A stretch of DNA of 50,985 bases from Hydrogenophaga sp. GTDB taxonomy: Bacteria > Pseudomonadota > Gammaproteobacteria > Burkholderiales > Burkholderiaceae_C. The notes beneath the pieces were generated by a model. That model did not search any database, had not been told where the DNA came from, and worked only from the letters and a program-made list of their open reading frames with translations. The stretch spans positions 1-50,985 of the forward strand of contig JAIFMP010000045.1 of assembly GCA_020048405.1 (NCBI GenBank), given 5' to 3'. Every line of letters starts with the position of its first letter. The stretch's first letter is position 1. A program made the position numbers and the translations under genes. Shown here one piece after another: positions 37,215 to 46,373 of this stretch.

Positions 37215-37958
37215 TCACCCCTTGCCCAGCACCTCACGCACACCGGCCAGTTGTCGCCGGGAGACAGCGAGGTGCTCGGCAACACCCTCCAGGCGCACAG
37301 CCCAGCCGTCGCCATCCTCGGGGTCGTGGTGCTTTTCCAGGGCCCTGATGGCGTGTCGCGCCACCAGCGCGTTGCGGTGTATGCGCAGCCAATGTGCGCC
37401 GTGGCGGTCTTCAAACTCGCTCAGGCTACCGTCGTAAATCAACGTGCGATTGCGGGTGCGCACGGTCACGTACTTCAGTTCGGCCTTCAGGTACACCACA
37501 TCGGCCAAGGGCACACGCTCCGTCCGACCCCGGTCCTGAATGAGAATGAAATTCAATGTCGAATCATCCTCCAGCGCTTGACTGGGTTGAATCTGTCGCT
37601 CTGCTTTTTTCAGGGCCGTCTGCAGGCGTTCAAGGCGCACAGGCTTGGTGAGATAGTCCAAGGCCTCCAAATCAAACGCTTGAACCGCGTGTTCCGCATG
37701 GGCAGTGACAAACACCACTGCAGGCCGCTGCGGCAGCTGCTGCAAGGCCTGGGCCAGGCCCAGGCCATCCATGCCCGGCATGTGTATGTCCAGCAGCAGC
37801 ACATCGCAAGGGTGCCGGGCCAGCAGGCCCATGGCGCTCACCGCATCAGCGGCCTCAGCCACCACACGGGTGGGGGGATCGCTGCAATCGCCCAACAGGG
37901 TTTGCAGCCGTTGTCTGGCCAGTGGCTCGTCGTCCACGATCATGATTTTCAGGGTCAT
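37215..37958 (-). CDS. algR: LytTR-type response regulator, AlgR-like
   Basis: The 247-residue protein has a receiver domain (IMIVDDEP acidic pocket, phosphoacceptor Asp57 in LLLDIHMPGMDG, switch Lys in LTKPVRLERL). A C-terminal LytTR DNA-binding domain (about 140-240) contains VVYLKAELKYVTVRTRN and LRIHRNALVARHAI. The partner kinase gene lies 41 nt upstream. The order argH-kinase-regulator next to hemC mirrors argH-algZ-algR-hemC in Pseudomonas, where AlgR controls virulence traits and alginate. The targets here are unknown. Confidence 0.93.
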   Translation of the reverse strand: MTLKIMIVDDEPLARQRLQTLLGDCSDPPTRVVAEAADAVSAMGLLARHPCDVLLLDIHMPGMDGLGLAQALQQLPQRPAVVFVTAHAEHAVQAFDLEALDYLTKPVRLERLQTALKKAERQIQPSQALEDDSTLNFILIQDRGRTERVPLADVVYLKAELKYVTVRTRNRTLIYDGSLSEFEDRHGAHWLRIHRNALVARHAIRALEKHHDPEDGDGWAVRLEGVAEHLAVSRRQLAGVREVLGKG

Positions 37959-37999
37959 TGCCCGCCTCCTTTACCTGCATTGCTCGCCAAACCGTATTG

Positions 38000-39067
38000 T
38001 TACAACGGCACCTCCAGTCGCACCACGTATTGGCCGTCGATTTCGCCGCTCCTGAAACTGGCTTTCAGGTCGTGCATCAGGGCCAGGCGTTCGCGCACAT
38101 TGGCCAACGCAAGCCCCATGCCATGCGGACCGGCGCCTGCGGGCACGGTGTTCACCACTTTGATGACCACGGTCTCACCGCGCCGCTCGGTGCTGATGCG
38201 AATGTCTGCCCCGCTGATGCTCGGCTCAACACCGTGCTTGACAGCGTTTTCCACCAGGGGCTGGAGCAGCAAAGGTGGCAGCAAGGCAGTACCGGCGGCC
38301 GGGTCTGTGTGCCATTCAACGCGCAAGCGGGGCCCGAACCGCACCTGCTCGATGGCCAGGTAGCGCTCGGCCAGGGTCAACTCTTGCGCCAGTGGCACGG
38401 CCTGCTGGCTGTCGGCCAGTGCGCTGCGAAACAGTTCGCTCAGGTCTTCCAACAGCGCCTCGGCACGGGCAGGTTCGGCCCGCACCAAGGCTATGGCGCT
38501 GTTGAGCGTGTTGAACAGGAAATGCGGGCGGATGCGCGACTGCAACTCTGCCAACCGAGCGGTCGTGCTGGCGGGCAGCTGCGCTCGCGCGCGCCACACC
38601 AAGCCAGCCACCAGCGCGCTGGCCAGCAAGGCCCCGGCGGATGCTCCAGCCAGCCACAGTGGTTCGCCCTCTGCGCCCAGCCACCACCACAGGACCACGG
38701 CAAACACACCTGCAGCAGCGCCCAGCACCACACCGGCCACGGCCTGACCCCACACGGGCCAGCGGGCCAGAACCCCTTTGAGGGCACAACCCAACAACAG
38801 CCACATCAGCACTGCTGGCTGGGCCACTGCCGTGATGGCGGCCAGGTCCAACAGCCACGGCCAACCCATGGGCCGCACAAACATCAGCCCCACGCCAACA
38901 ACCGCCTCCACAAACAGGACGGCACGCAACACGACGCCCACGTGGCAGGCATCGAACACCAGCAGGCGGGCAGCCACCTGTCGCACATTGCCCGTGGCCG
39001 AAGCGGCCAGGGATGGCGTCAGGGACTCGGGCAACTGGAGGGTCGATAAAATCTCGGGTTCATTCAT
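38000..39067 (-). CDS. algZ: Sensor histidine kinase, AlgZ/FimS (LytS) type
   Basis: The 355-residue protein has about four membrane segments in its first 160 residues (VVLRAVLFVEAVVGVGLMFV, LLDLAAITAVAQPAVLMWLLL, AVAGVVLGAAAGVFAVVLWWWL, GASAGALLASALVAGLVW). A His_kinase domain follows with the phospho-His in RIRPHFLFNTLNSAIAL (His182). An ATP-binding domain has LQPLVENAVKHG (N box) and HGMGLALANVRERL (G box). There is no separate sensor domain, so the membrane part probably senses the signal. It is likely co-transcribed with the response regulator and diverges from argH across 109 nt. Confidence 0.93.
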   Translation of the reverse strand: MNEPEILSTLQLPESLTPSLAASATGNVRQVAARLLVFDACHVGVVLRAVLFVEAVVGVGLMFVRPMGWPWLLDLAAITAVAQPAVLMWLLLGCALKGVLARWPVWGQAVAGVVLGAAAGVFAVVLWWWLGAEGEPLWLAGASAGALLASALVAGLVWRARAQLPASTTARLAELQSRIRPHFLFNTLNSAIALVRAEPARAEALLEDLSELFRSALADSQQAVPLAQELTLAERYLAIEQVRFGPRLRVEWHTDPAAGTALLPPLLLQPLVENAVKHGVEPSISGADIRISTERRGETVVIKVVNTVPAGAGPHGMGLALANVRERLALMHDLKASFRSGEIDGQYVVRLEVPL

Positions 39068-39176
39068 GCCACGTTGCGCCAGGGCGGACCGACCGCCCCG
39101 GCCTCACCATTATTGGGCAGTCCGCTGACCCACGTGGGAGCCGCTGGCCCCTGGCCCCACTTGCACACCCCAAGCC

Positions 39177-40634
39177 ATGACCGCACCGAACCAACTCGAC
39201 ACCAAATCCCAAGCCTGGTCTGCTCTGTTTTCAGAGCCCATGAGCGACCTGGTCAAGCGCTACACGGCCAGCGTGTTTTTCGACAAGCGACTATGGCAGG
39301 CCGACATTGCGGGCAGCCTGGCGCATGCCGAGATGTTGGCCGCCCAGGGCATCATCGGTGCGGAAGACCACGCTGCCATCCAGCGCGGCATGGCGCAAAT
39401 CACCCAGGAAATCGAGTCTGGCGCGTTTGAATGGAAGCTGGACCTGGAAGACGTACACCTGAACATCGAAGCGCGCCTGACCCAACTGGTCGACGACGCC
39501 GGCAAACGCCTGCACACTGGCCGCAGCCGCAACGACCAGGTCGCCACCGACGTGCGCCTGTGGCTGCGCGGCGAAATTGACACCATTGGTGTGCTGCTGA
39601 ACGAGGTGCAAACCGCCCTGGTGGACGTGGCCGATAAAAACGTGGAAGTCATATTGCCCGGCTTTACCCACCTGCAGGTGGCCCAGCCCGTGAGCTTTGC
39701 ACACCACCTGCTGGCCTATGTGGAAATGTTTGCCCGCGACAACGAACGCATGGCCGACGTGCGCCGCCGCACCAACCGCCTGCCGCTGGGGGCCGCTGCG
39801 CTGGCTGGCACCACCTATCCGCTGGACCGCAACCGCGTGGCCCGGTCTTTGGGCATGGTCGACAGCAATGGTCAGCCCCAGGTGTGCCAGAACAGCCTGG
39901 ACGCGGTGAGCGACCGCGACTTTGCCATCGAATTCACGGCTGCAGCCAGTCTTTGCATGGTGCACATCAGCCGCCTGAGCGAAGAACTCATCATCTGGAT
40001 GAGCCAGAACTTCGGCTTCATCAAGATTGCCGACCGCTTCACCACCGGCTCATCGATCATGCCGCAGAAGAAAAACCCCGATGTGCCCGAACTGGCACGC
40101 GGCAAAACTGGCCGCGTGGTGGGCCATTTGATGGGCCTGATCACCCTGATGAAAGGCCAGCCCCTGGCCTACAACAAAGACAACCAGGAAGACAAAGAGC
40201 CGCTGTTCGACACCGTGGACACGCTGAAAGACACGCTGCGCATCTTTGCCGAGATGATCGGCGGGCAGTTAAACCCTGAAACTGGCGTGAAGGAAGGCGG
40301 CATCACCGTCAACGCCGCGCCCATGCGCGCCGCCGCCCAAAAGGGCTACGCCACCGCCACCGACCTGGCCGATTACATGGTGAAAAAGGGCCTGCCTTTC
40401 CGCGATGCCCACGAGGCCGTAGCCCATGCCGTCAAAACCGCCCAGGCCAAAGGTGTGGACCTGAGCGAGCTGAGCCTGACGGAGCTGCAGGCCTTCAACC
40501 CCGCCATTGGGGCCGACGTGTTCGAGTGCCTGAGCCTGGAAGGCAGCCTGAACGCCCGCAACACCCTGGGCGGCACAGCGCCGGAGCAGGTCCGCGTGCA
40601 GTTGGCGCGGCACCGCAAGCGCCTGGCGGCTTGA
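39177..40634 (+). CDS. argH: Argininosuccinate lyase
   Basis: ArgH splits argininosuccinate into arginine and fumarate, the last step of arginine synthesis. The 485-residue protein is a fumarase/aspartase-superfamily enzyme with [20 protein letters not shown], the segment [21 protein letters not shown] with the general-acid His region, and the signature [20 protein letters not shown] with the mobile catalytic Ser. The ATG at 39177 fits the family. The promoter must lie in the short divergent gap to the kinase gene. Confidence 0.97.
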   Translation: MTAPNQLDTKSQAWSALFSEPMSDLVKRYTASVFFDKRLWQADIAGSLAHAEMLAAQGIIGAEDHAAIQRGMAQITQEIESGAFEWKLDLEDVHLNIEARLTQLVDDAGKRLHTGRSRNDQVATDVRLWLRGEIDTIGVLLNEVQTALVDVADKNVEVILPGFTHLQVAQPVSFAHHLLAYVEMFARDNERMADVRRRTNRLPLGAAALAGTTYPLDRNRVARSLGMVDSNGQPQVCQNSLDAVSDRDFAIEFTAAASLCMVHISRLSEELIIWMSQNFGFIKIADRFTTGSSIMPQKKNPDVPELARGKTGRVVGHLMGLITLMKGQPLAYNKDNQEDKEPLFDTVDTLKDTLRIFAEMIGGQLNPETGVKEGGITVNAAPMRAAAQKGYATATDLADYMVKKGLPFRDAHEAVAHAVKTAQAKGVDLSELSLTELQAFNPAIGADVFECLSLEGSLNARNTLGGTAPEQVRVQLARHRKRLAA

Positions 40635-40689
40635 CAGCAGCCGCCTCACCCGGCGGCAGGCACTGACCTGATGCGGCTGCGGGAACCCG

Positions 40690-40965
40690 CTAGCGCTCCG
40701 TCTTGCTGGGTTTGCTGTGTTTGCGCCAATACGCAAATTCGGCTTCGTGCACCTCAAAATCCAGCTCGGTCACACGGGCCTGCAGCCGCTCCTGGGCATC
40801 GGCCACACCTTTGTTGTAGATGCTGGGGCCAATTTCTTCGAGCAGAAATGCCAGCAACCCGCCTGCGGCCACGTTGCCAATGGGCTCATCCATGTGCTCA
40901 CGGAAATACCGCTCAATGGAGGCAATGGCCTGCGCCCGGTCTTCTTTGGTGAGTTCAATGGCCAT
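40690..40965 (-). CDS. DUF2164 family protein
   Basis: The small 91-residue cytoplasmic protein begins MAIELTKEDRAQAIASIERYF. It includes IGNVAAGGLLAFLLEEIGPSIYNKGVADAQERLQ, characteristic of the DUF2164 family (an all-helical protein of about 80 residues). Function is unknown. Its stop faces the end of argH across 55 nt, and it follows the VOC gene on the same strand with a gap of about 15 nt, so the two may be co-transcribed. Confidence 0.85.
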   Translation of the reverse strand: MAIELTKEDRAQAIASIERYFREHMDEPIGNVAAGGLLAFLLEEIGPSIYNKGVADAQERLQARVTELDFEVHEAEFAYWRKHSKPSKTER

Positions 40966-40980
40966 GGCTGCGCGAGGTGC

Positions 40981-41365
40981 TCACATGGAGTGCAGGCCGA
41001 TCATGTTGCCTTCAGTGTCCATCACCAGCGCAATGGACCCGTGCTCACCAATCGAAATTTTTGGGCTTCACAACGTGCCCGCCGTTCGCTGCAGCACGGG
41101 CAGCCTCCACTGCGCAGTCTTCACAGGCAAAGTACACCAGCGTGCTGCCGCCAGACGGAAAGCCCGGCATTTTCACCAGTGCTCCGGGGGTGCCGTAGCG
41201 GTCAAAAGCCGACGGAAAGGCCCACATCTCCATGCCCGGAAAGCCGTCGGGGTTCGGGTTGGTCATGAGAGTCAACTCGCCCTGAAACAGGGCTTCGTAG
41301 AACGCTTTGGCGCGCGGCATGTCTTGCACATAAATCTCGAACCAGGCGACGGGGTTGGGATTCAT
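40981..41365 (-). pseudogene. VOC (glyoxalase-like) family protein with a one-base frameshift
   Basis: The product is a vicinal-oxygen-chelate fold protein of the small single-domain type (VAWFEIYVQDMPRAKAFYEALF, then LVYFACEDCAVEAARAAANGG). The first frame ends prematurely after KPKNFDW. The family ending continues in the next frame as ISIGEHGSIALVMDTEGNMIGLHSM with a stop at 40981. The break coincides with a run of five A (minus strand, 41058-41062); four A would restore a perfect VOC protein of about 127 residues. A sequencing error in the homopolymer, or slippage, is likely. The substrate is unknown. Confidence 0.85.
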
Positions 41366-41391
41366 ACGCGGCTCCTATCGAGGATAACAAT

Positions 41392-41426
41392 AGCTACAAA
41401 GTCAATACAGCATTGCGGCAGACGCA
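41392..41426 (+). repeat. 35-bp dispersed repeat, copy 5 (hydrolase-VOC junction)
   Basis: The plus strand reads AGCTACAAAGTC... to ...ATTGCGGCAGACGCA, followed by CATTTC and preceded by CAAT. It matches the other copies at AGCT, AA (8-9) and GCG (24-26) with no indels. It fills most of the 68-nt gap between the alpha/beta hydrolase stop and the VOC start. Confidence 0.5.
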
Positions 41427-41433
41427 CATTTCA

Positions 41434-42387
41434 TTAAAAATAAGCACCCAAGCTGTCCGACACGAGGATGTTGAGGCGCGAGCCTGGTCGCACCAGTTCC
41501 TCCACCACGCTGAAGTGATTCAACCCTGGCAGTTCCTCGCACACCGGCACGGCGTCTGACCCCCAGGCCTGCTGGATGAGCCTGTTCTGACGCTTGAACT
41601 CATCGCTTTCGTCGCCGCCCGCCACGGTGGTCAATCTGCCACGCTGGCCGGGACGCTGCGGGGCAGGCAGATTGGCCGGGCTTTGGCTGATTGCTTCTTC
41701 AGGGGTCAGCCCCAGGTCGGCCAGGAATGGCGTCTGGCGGATCGGCTCCATGTCGAACAGCCCGCTGATGGACACGCCGTGCTGCAGCGGCTGCGCGGGC
41801 AGCACCACGCCCATCTGCCGACCCACGTCCAGCCAGTCTGTGGCCAGCAACATGCCCACCAGTTGACCGCCTGCCGAATGGCCCACCACCGTGATGCGAT
41901 CCGGGTCGCCACCATGCTCGGAAATGTGGTGCCACACCCAGGCCACGGCCGCCACCATCTGGCGGGTGATGTCGCCCACCCGCACCGCCGGGCACAGCGT
42001 GTAATTGGGCACCACCACACACGCGCCTTGGGCCACGAAGGGCGGGACGACAAAACTGTGGTCCGACTTGTCGAGAGCGCGCCAGTAGCCCCCGTGGATG
42101 AACACGAGCACCGGCGCACCACGGCCCTGCGCTGAACCAGCCGAGGTGGTAGCGGGAAACACGTCCAGCGTCTGGACAGGCCCCGTTGTGCCCACAAAGG
42201 CCTGGGCCTGTGGGGTGTCGAGGTAGGGCACGTCCAGCCGCGCCTGAGACAGTTGCTGACGCACGCTCAGGGAGTCTGTGGCCCAACGCTGCAGGTGCTG
42301 GGCAAACGCGGGCACCAGCGCGCGGTTGTTGTACTGGCTGTCCAGCCACGCCGGGCTGCCGACAGTGGCCAGAGGCGAGGTGTTCAT
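41434..42387 (-). CDS. Alpha/beta hydrolase, kynurenine formamidase-like
   Basis: The 317-residue enzyme has the HGG oxyanion motif in LVFIHGGYWRALDKSDHSFV and the nucleophile elbow VVGHSAGGQLVGMLLATDW. A late acidic residue in GGDESDEFKRQN and His in LPGLNHFSVVEEL complete a Ser-Asp-His triad. The HGGYW/GHSAGG combination is typical of the esterase/lipase subgroup that includes kynurenine formamidases. It overlaps the RidA-like gene by 4 nt at the end of the apparent aromatic-acid operon. Formamide or ester hydrolysis feeding anthranilate is attractive but unproven. Confidence 0.87.
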   Translation of the reverse strand: MNTSPLATVGSPAWLDSQYNNRALVPAFAQHLQRWATDSLSVRQQLSQARLDVPYLDTPQAQAFVGTTGPVQTLDVFPATTSAGSAQGRGAPVLVFIHGGYWRALDKSDHSFVVPPFVAQGACVVVPNYTLCPAVRVGDITRQMVAAVAWVWHHISEHGGDPDRITVVGHSAGGQLVGMLLATDWLDVGRQMGVVLPAQPLQHGVSISGLFDMEPIRQTPFLADLGLTPEEAISQSPANLPAPQRPGQRGRLTTVAGGDESDEFKRQNRLIQQAWGSDAVPVCEELPGLNHFSVVEELVRPGSRLNILVSDSLGAYF

Positions 42388-42776
42388 GCGGGCACCACAG
42401 CGGTCACTTCAATTTCCACCTTGGCGCGGTCTTCAATCAGCGCGCTCACTTCCACGGCGGTCATCGCTGCGTTGAAGCAGCCAATGATGTCGCGGAAAGC
42501 TTTGCCAATCTCGGCCGATGCAGCCAGGTATTCGCGCTTGTTGGTCACGTACCAGGTCATGCGCACGATGTGCTCTGGGCTGGCGCCGCCCTCTTTCAGC
42601 ACATCGACCACGTTCTGCAACGCCTGGTGCACCTGGGCGGCCATGTCGTCGCTGTGGAACACGCCCTGTGCGTCCCAGCCGATCATGCCGGCCACGAACA
42701 CCATGCGGCCGGTGGCAGAAACGCCATTCGCATAACCCTTGGGGCGCGGCCAGCCGGGAGGAAGCAGGGTTTTCAT
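42384..42776 (-). CDS. RidA/YjgF family protein lacking the usual active-site Arg
   Basis: RidA proteins hydrolyse reactive enamine/imine intermediates; related members deaminate 2-aminomuconate. The 130-residue product has the family pattern GRMVFVAGMIGWDAQGV, QVHQALQNVVDVLKEGGASPEHIVRMTWYVTNK, and a C-terminal strand TAVEVSALIEDRAKVEIEVTAVV. Where RidA has Pro-Ala-Arg before T-x-V-E-V, this protein reads AAM, so the Arg that binds the substrate carboxylate is Met. That places it outside the classic RidA subgroup, with a different or no deaminase activity. It is coupled to the hydrolase gene by a 4-nt overlap and lies 42 nt after livF. Confidence 0.9.
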   Translation of the reverse strand: MKTLLPPGWPRPKGYANGVSATGRMVFVAGMIGWDAQGVFHSDDMAAQVHQALQNVVDVLKEGGASPEHIVRMTWYVTNKREYLAASAEIGKAFRDIIGCFNAAMTAVEVSALIEDRAKVEIEVTAVVPA

Positions 42777-42818
42777 GGGTGGGTCTCCGATGTGTTGTTG
42801 TGTTGAAAGGTGGTCAGT

Positions 42819-43550
42819 TCAAACGCCGATGTAACGATGCCAAAGGCCAGGATCGGCCGACAGCGCCGCCGAGTTGCCCTGCCATACCACCCGGCCACGC
42901 TCGACGATGGTGTGGTGGTCGGCCAGCGTGATCAGTCGTTGCACGTATTTGTCGATGACCAGCGTGGTTTGCCCCTGCTCGCGCAAGGTATGCAGGCAGC
43001 GCCAGATGTCTTCGCGAATCAGCGGGGCCAGGCCCTCGGTGGCTTCGTCCAGGATGAGCAGGTGCGGGTTGGTCATGAGGGCACGGCCAATCGCCAGCAT
43101 CTGCTGCTCGCCGCCCGAGAGCTGGTTGCCCATGTTGCGCCGCCGCTCGGCCAGGCGTGGGAACAGGTCGTACACCCGCTCCAGCGTCCAAGGCGTGTTG
43201 CTGCTGTTGCGCCGCGCGGCAAAGGCCACCAGGTTCTCCTGCACCGACAGGTTGGGGAATATCTGCCGCCCCTCGGGCACCACAGCCAGGCCCATGCGGG
43301 CAATGCGGTCCGGTGCGAGGCCTTCAATGCGCCCTCCCAGAAAACGCACCTCACCGCCACCGCTGCGGGTCAGACCCAGGATGGAGCGCACGGTGGTGGT
43401 CTTGCCCATGCCGTTGCGACCCAGCAAGGTCGCCACCTCGCCCGCTGCAATGGTGACATCAAGGCCAAACAGCACCTGGCTGGTGCCGTATGCCGTTTGC
43501 AGGCCACGAACCTCCAGCAAGGGTGGCCCATGTGGTGCTGTCTGGATCAT
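42819..43550 (-). CDS. livF: Branched-chain-type ABC transporter ATP-binding protein LivF
   Basis: This is one of two ATPases driving the importer. The 243-residue protein has Walker A LLGRNGMGKTTT, signature LSGGEQQMLAIGRAL, Walker B LLILDEATEGLAP, and the LivF-type features VPEGRQIFPNLSVQENL and VIDKYVQRLITLADHHTIVERG. It overlaps livG by 4 nt. In this locus the transporter probably serves an aromatic carboxylate rather than leucine, since it lies in one operon with a CoA ligase. Confidence 0.94.
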   Translation of the reverse strand: MIQTAPHGPPLLEVRGLQTAYGTSQVLFGLDVTIAAGEVATLLGRNGMGKTTTVRSILGLTRSGGGEVRFLGGRIEGLAPDRIARMGLAVVPEGRQIFPNLSVQENLVAFAARRNSSNTPWTLERVYDLFPRLAERRRNMGNQLSGGEQQMLAIGRALMTNPHLLILDEATEGLAPLIREDIWRCLHTLREQGQTTLVIDKYVQRLITLADHHTIVERGRVVWQGNSAALSADPGLWHRYIGV

Positions 43551-44341
43551 GCTGCGACCCCCTGCGTCGCTTGCACATCGATCTCTTCGTCACCCAGGTA
43601 TGCGCGCCGCACATCCGGATTCGCCCGGATTTCGTCGGGAGTGCCGGTGGCAATCACGCGGCCAGACACCAGTGTGGAAATGCGGTCTGCCAGGCGGAAC
43701 ACGGCGTCCATGTCGTGCTCGACCAGCAGAATCGTTACCTCGCTTTTCAACTCTGTCAGCAGGCTGACCATGCGCTCGGTCTCGTCAGGACCCATACCGG
43801 CCATGGGCTCGTCCAGGAGCAGCAGCCGTGGCCGCACGGCCAGCGCCAGCCCGACCTCCAGTTGGCGCTGCTCGCCGTGCGACAGGCTGCCCGCATCGAC
43901 GCACAGCTTGGGCCCCAGACCCACCCGTTCAGCCAAGCTGACCGCTTGTTCATGGCGTGCTGCGTCGCGTCGCGCTGGCCGCCAGAATGACCATGGACTG
44001 CCTGCTTGCGCCTGAACAGCCAGGGCCAGGTTGTCCCACACCGACAGTCGGCGGAACACGCTGGTGATCTGAAACGAACGGACCAGCCCGCTGGCCACGC
44101 GGCTGTGCATGGGCCATGCGGTGATGTCTTGCCCCGACAGGCGAATGTGCCCCGCTGTGGGTGCCAGCGCGCCGCTGAGCTGGTGAATCAATGTCGTTTT
44201 GCCTGCACCATTGGGGCCGATGAGGGCGTGCAACTCACCTTGGCGCACGGCCAGCGTGGCATGGTCGGTTGCCACCAACCCGCCAAACCGCTTGACCAGG
44301 CGGTCCACTGCCAACAAGGGCGCGTTGTGGTCGGTGTTCAT
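43547..44341 (-). CDS. livG: Branched-chain-type ABC transporter ATP-binding protein LivG
   Basis: This is the second ATPase of the importer, 264 residues. It has Walker A ALIGPNGAGKTTLIHQLSG, a Q-loop region SFQITSVFRRLSVWDNLALAVQ, signature LSHGEQRQLEVGLALAV, Walker B LLLLDEPMAGMGPDE, and switch His in LLVEHDMDAVF. The LSHGE form of the signature is normal for LivG. The C-terminal tail ending in LGDEEIDVQATQGVAA is slightly longer than usual. It overlaps livM and livF by 4 nt each. Confidence 0.94.
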   Translation of the reverse strand: MNTDHNAPLLAVDRLVKRFGGLVATDHATLAVRQGELHALIGPNGAGKTTLIHQLSGALAPTAGHIRLSGQDITAWPMHSRVASGLVRSFQITSVFRRLSVWDNLALAVQAQAGSPWSFWRPARRDAARHEQAVSLAERVGLGPKLCVDAGSLSHGEQRQLEVGLALAVRPRLLLLDEPMAGMGPDETERMVSLLTELKSEVTILLVEHDMDAVFRLADRISTLVSGRVIATGTPDEIRANPDVRRAYLGDEEIDVQATQGVAA

Positions 44342-45402
44342 CGTGCAGCCTCCTCACCCGTGTGTGTCCTGGCCTCGCGGCGCAAGGCACGCTGGCGCAA
44401 CAGCTGGCGTGCCCGCCCCAGCAGGCTCATGAGCCCGTTGGGTGCCAGCAGCACCACGGCCAGCAGCACGGCCCCCAGCCCCAGTTGCCAGTGGATGGTG
44501 TAGGCCACCAGAACCTCTTCCAAAAGCAAAAACACCGCCGCCCCCATCAATGGCCCCCAGAAGTGCCCCACGCCGCCCAGAATGACCATGACCATCAGCA
44601 TCCCTGACTGGCTCCACTGCATCATCGACGGGCTGATGAAGCTGTTCTGGTTGGCCGTCAGCGCCCCCGCCAGGCCCGCCAGTGCACCGGCCAGCACGAA
44701 CGCCACAAGCTTGACCCGGTACACCGGCACGCCCAAGGCCAGCATGCGGCCCTCGTTTTCACGGATGGCCTGCAAGGTGTGGCCAAACCGCGCATTGATC
44801 AGCCGGTACAGCAGCAGGTAAGCCAATGCCACCACTGCCACCACCACGTAGTAAAAATGGACATCGGACGACAAATCGACCCCACCGCCCACGTTGGCCC
44901 GCCCGGGCAGGCTCAGACCATCGTCCCCCCCCCAGGTCTTGAGCGACACCATGAGGAAATACAGCATCTGCGCAAACGCCAGCGTGATCATGATGAAGTA
45001 CACCCCCTGTGTGCGCAGGCTGATGGCCCCCACCAGCAAAGCCGCCACCGCGCCCACCAGTGCGGCCAGCGGCCATGTCAACCAGGCTGACATCACGCCC
45101 ATGCTCATCAAAATGCCTGCGGCATAGGCACCCAGGCCCACAAACGCCGCGTGGCCAAAGCTGACCATGCCGCCCCATCCCAGGATCAGGTTAAGGCTGG
45201 CAGCGGCCAGGGCATACACCAGCACACGGCTGGTTACACCGACATAAAAATCCTCACCTATCGCTTTCAGGACGGGCGGTAACAGCAATAAAAACAAGAG
45301 CACCAGACACACGCCCCAAACACTGGGGCGATGGTCCAGCAACCCGGCCGGAGGGCGGGGCCCCGAGGGCTTGGTCTGTTCGTTGTGCATCGGCTTGGTC
45401 AT
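44338..45402 (-). CDS. livM: Branched-chain-type ABC transporter permease LivM
   Basis: The 354-residue integral membrane protein has about ten hydrophobic segments, beginning VCLVLLFLLLLPPVLKAIG. It includes the family segments SLNLILGWGGMVSFGHAAFVGLGAYAAG and YFIMITLAFAQMLYFLM, the EAA-like loop RENEGRMLALGVPVYRVKLVAFVLAGALAGLAG, and GGVGHFWGPLMGAAVFLLLEEVL. The ATG at 45402 follows GAAGGA at good spacing and lies 10 nt after the livH stop. A long upstream in-frame extension is not credible because it overlaps livH. Confidence 0.94.
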   Translation of the reverse strand: MTKPMHNEQTKPSGPRPPAGLLDHRPSVWGVCLVLLFLLLLPPVLKAIGEDFYVGVTSRVLVYALAAASLNLILGWGGMVSFGHAAFVGLGAYAAGILMSMGVMSAWLTWPLAALVGAVAALLVGAISLRTQGVYFIMITLAFAQMLYFLMVSLKTWGGDDGLSLPGRANVGGGVDLSSDVHFYYVVVAVVALAYLLLYRLINARFGHTLQAIRENEGRMLALGVPVYRVKLVAFVLAGALAGLAGALTANQNSFISPSMMQWSQSGMLMVMVILGGVGHFWGPLMGAAVFLLLEEVLVAYTIHWQLGLGAVLLAVVLLAPNGLMSLLGRARQLLRQRALRREARTHTGEEAAR

Positions 45403-45412
45403 GCCACGTCCT

Positions 45413-46333
45413 TCAGCCATTGGCCGGAAACAGGCCCTGCGGCCGATAGAACAACACCGCAGCCATGAGCAGGTAAATGAGCATGGAAGCCAGCGCGGCC
45501 GCCGCACCACTGGCTGCCTCGGCACCGAACAGGGCCGCCACCAACGGCGGCAACAGCGCCCGCCCAGCGGTGTCCACCACGCCAACCAGCAGGGCGCCAA
45601 AAAAAGCACCACGCATCGACCCGATGCCACCGATGACGATGACCACGAACGCCAGGATCAGAATGTGCTCGCCCATGCCCACCTGCACCGCCAGCAACGG
45701 GCCCAGCAGCCCGCCTGCCAGGGCGCACAGTGCGGCACCCAGTGCAAACACCCCGGTGAACAGGCGCCCCACGGGTACCCCCATGGCCAATGCCATGTCG
45801 CGGTTGGATGCCCCGGCACGCACCTGCATGCCCAGCCGTGTGCGGGTGACCAGCAGGTACAGCCCCAACGCAACCAGCAAGCCCACCCCGATGATGAAGA
45901 GCCGGTAGGCGGAATAGTGAAAGTCCGGCAACAGCTCGACTGGCCCGGCCAGTGCTTGCGGCGGGTTCAGGCTGAGGGGCTGGCTGCCCCAGACCATGCG
46001 CACCGCTTCGTTGGCCATCAGCAGCAGCGCAAACGTGCCCAGTACCTGCGACAAGTGGTCGCGCCGGTAGAAATGGCGCAGCAAACTGGTTTCCAGCGCC
46101 ACACCCACCACCGCCGTGCCCGCAATACCGACCCCCAGCCCGATCCAGTACGACCCACTGGCCGCCGTGACGGTGGCCACCAGGTAGGCACCGATCATGT
46201 ACAGCGACCCGTGGGCCAGGTTGATCATGTCCATGATGCCGAACACCAGCGTCAGCCCGGCGGCCAGCAGGAACAGCATCAACCCGAATTGCAGGCCATT
46301 CAAGGCCTGCTCCAGCAGCATCAGGGCATTCAT
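45413..46333 (-). CDS. livH: Branched-chain-type ABC transporter permease LivH
   Basis: The 306-residue integral membrane protein has about eight hydrophobic segments. Family features are EQALNGLQFGLMLFLLAAGLTLVFGIMDMINLAHGSLYMIGAYLV at the N-terminus, the EAA loop in ASNRDMALAMGVPVGRLFTGVFALGAALCALAGGLLGPLL, and VVIGGIGSMRGAFFGALLVGVVDT. It pairs with LivM to form the channel and lies 40 nt downstream of the binding-protein gene. Confidence 0.94.
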   Translation of the reverse strand: MNALMLLEQALNGLQFGLMLFLLAAGLTLVFGIMDMINLAHGSLYMIGAYLVATVTAASGSYWIGLGVGIAGTAVVGVALETSLLRHFYRRDHLSQVLGTFALLLMANEAVRMVWGSQPLSLNPPQALAGPVELLPDFHYSAYRLFIIGVGLLVALGLYLLVTRTRLGMQVRAGASNRDMALAMGVPVGRLFTGVFALGAALCALAGGLLGPLLAVQVGMGEHILILAFVVIVIGGIGSMRGAFFGALLVGVVDTAGRALLPPLVAALFGAEAASGAAAALASMLIYLLMAAVLFYRPQGLFPANG

Positions 46334-46373
46334 CGGTACATCACATGGGCAGGCAAACGCGGGCCGTCAGCGG

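Noticed and set aside
40635..40690. Possible hairpin GCAGCCGC/GCGGCTGC after argH as terminator
   Set aside because: The loop is long and no T tract follows on either strand, so I do not call it.
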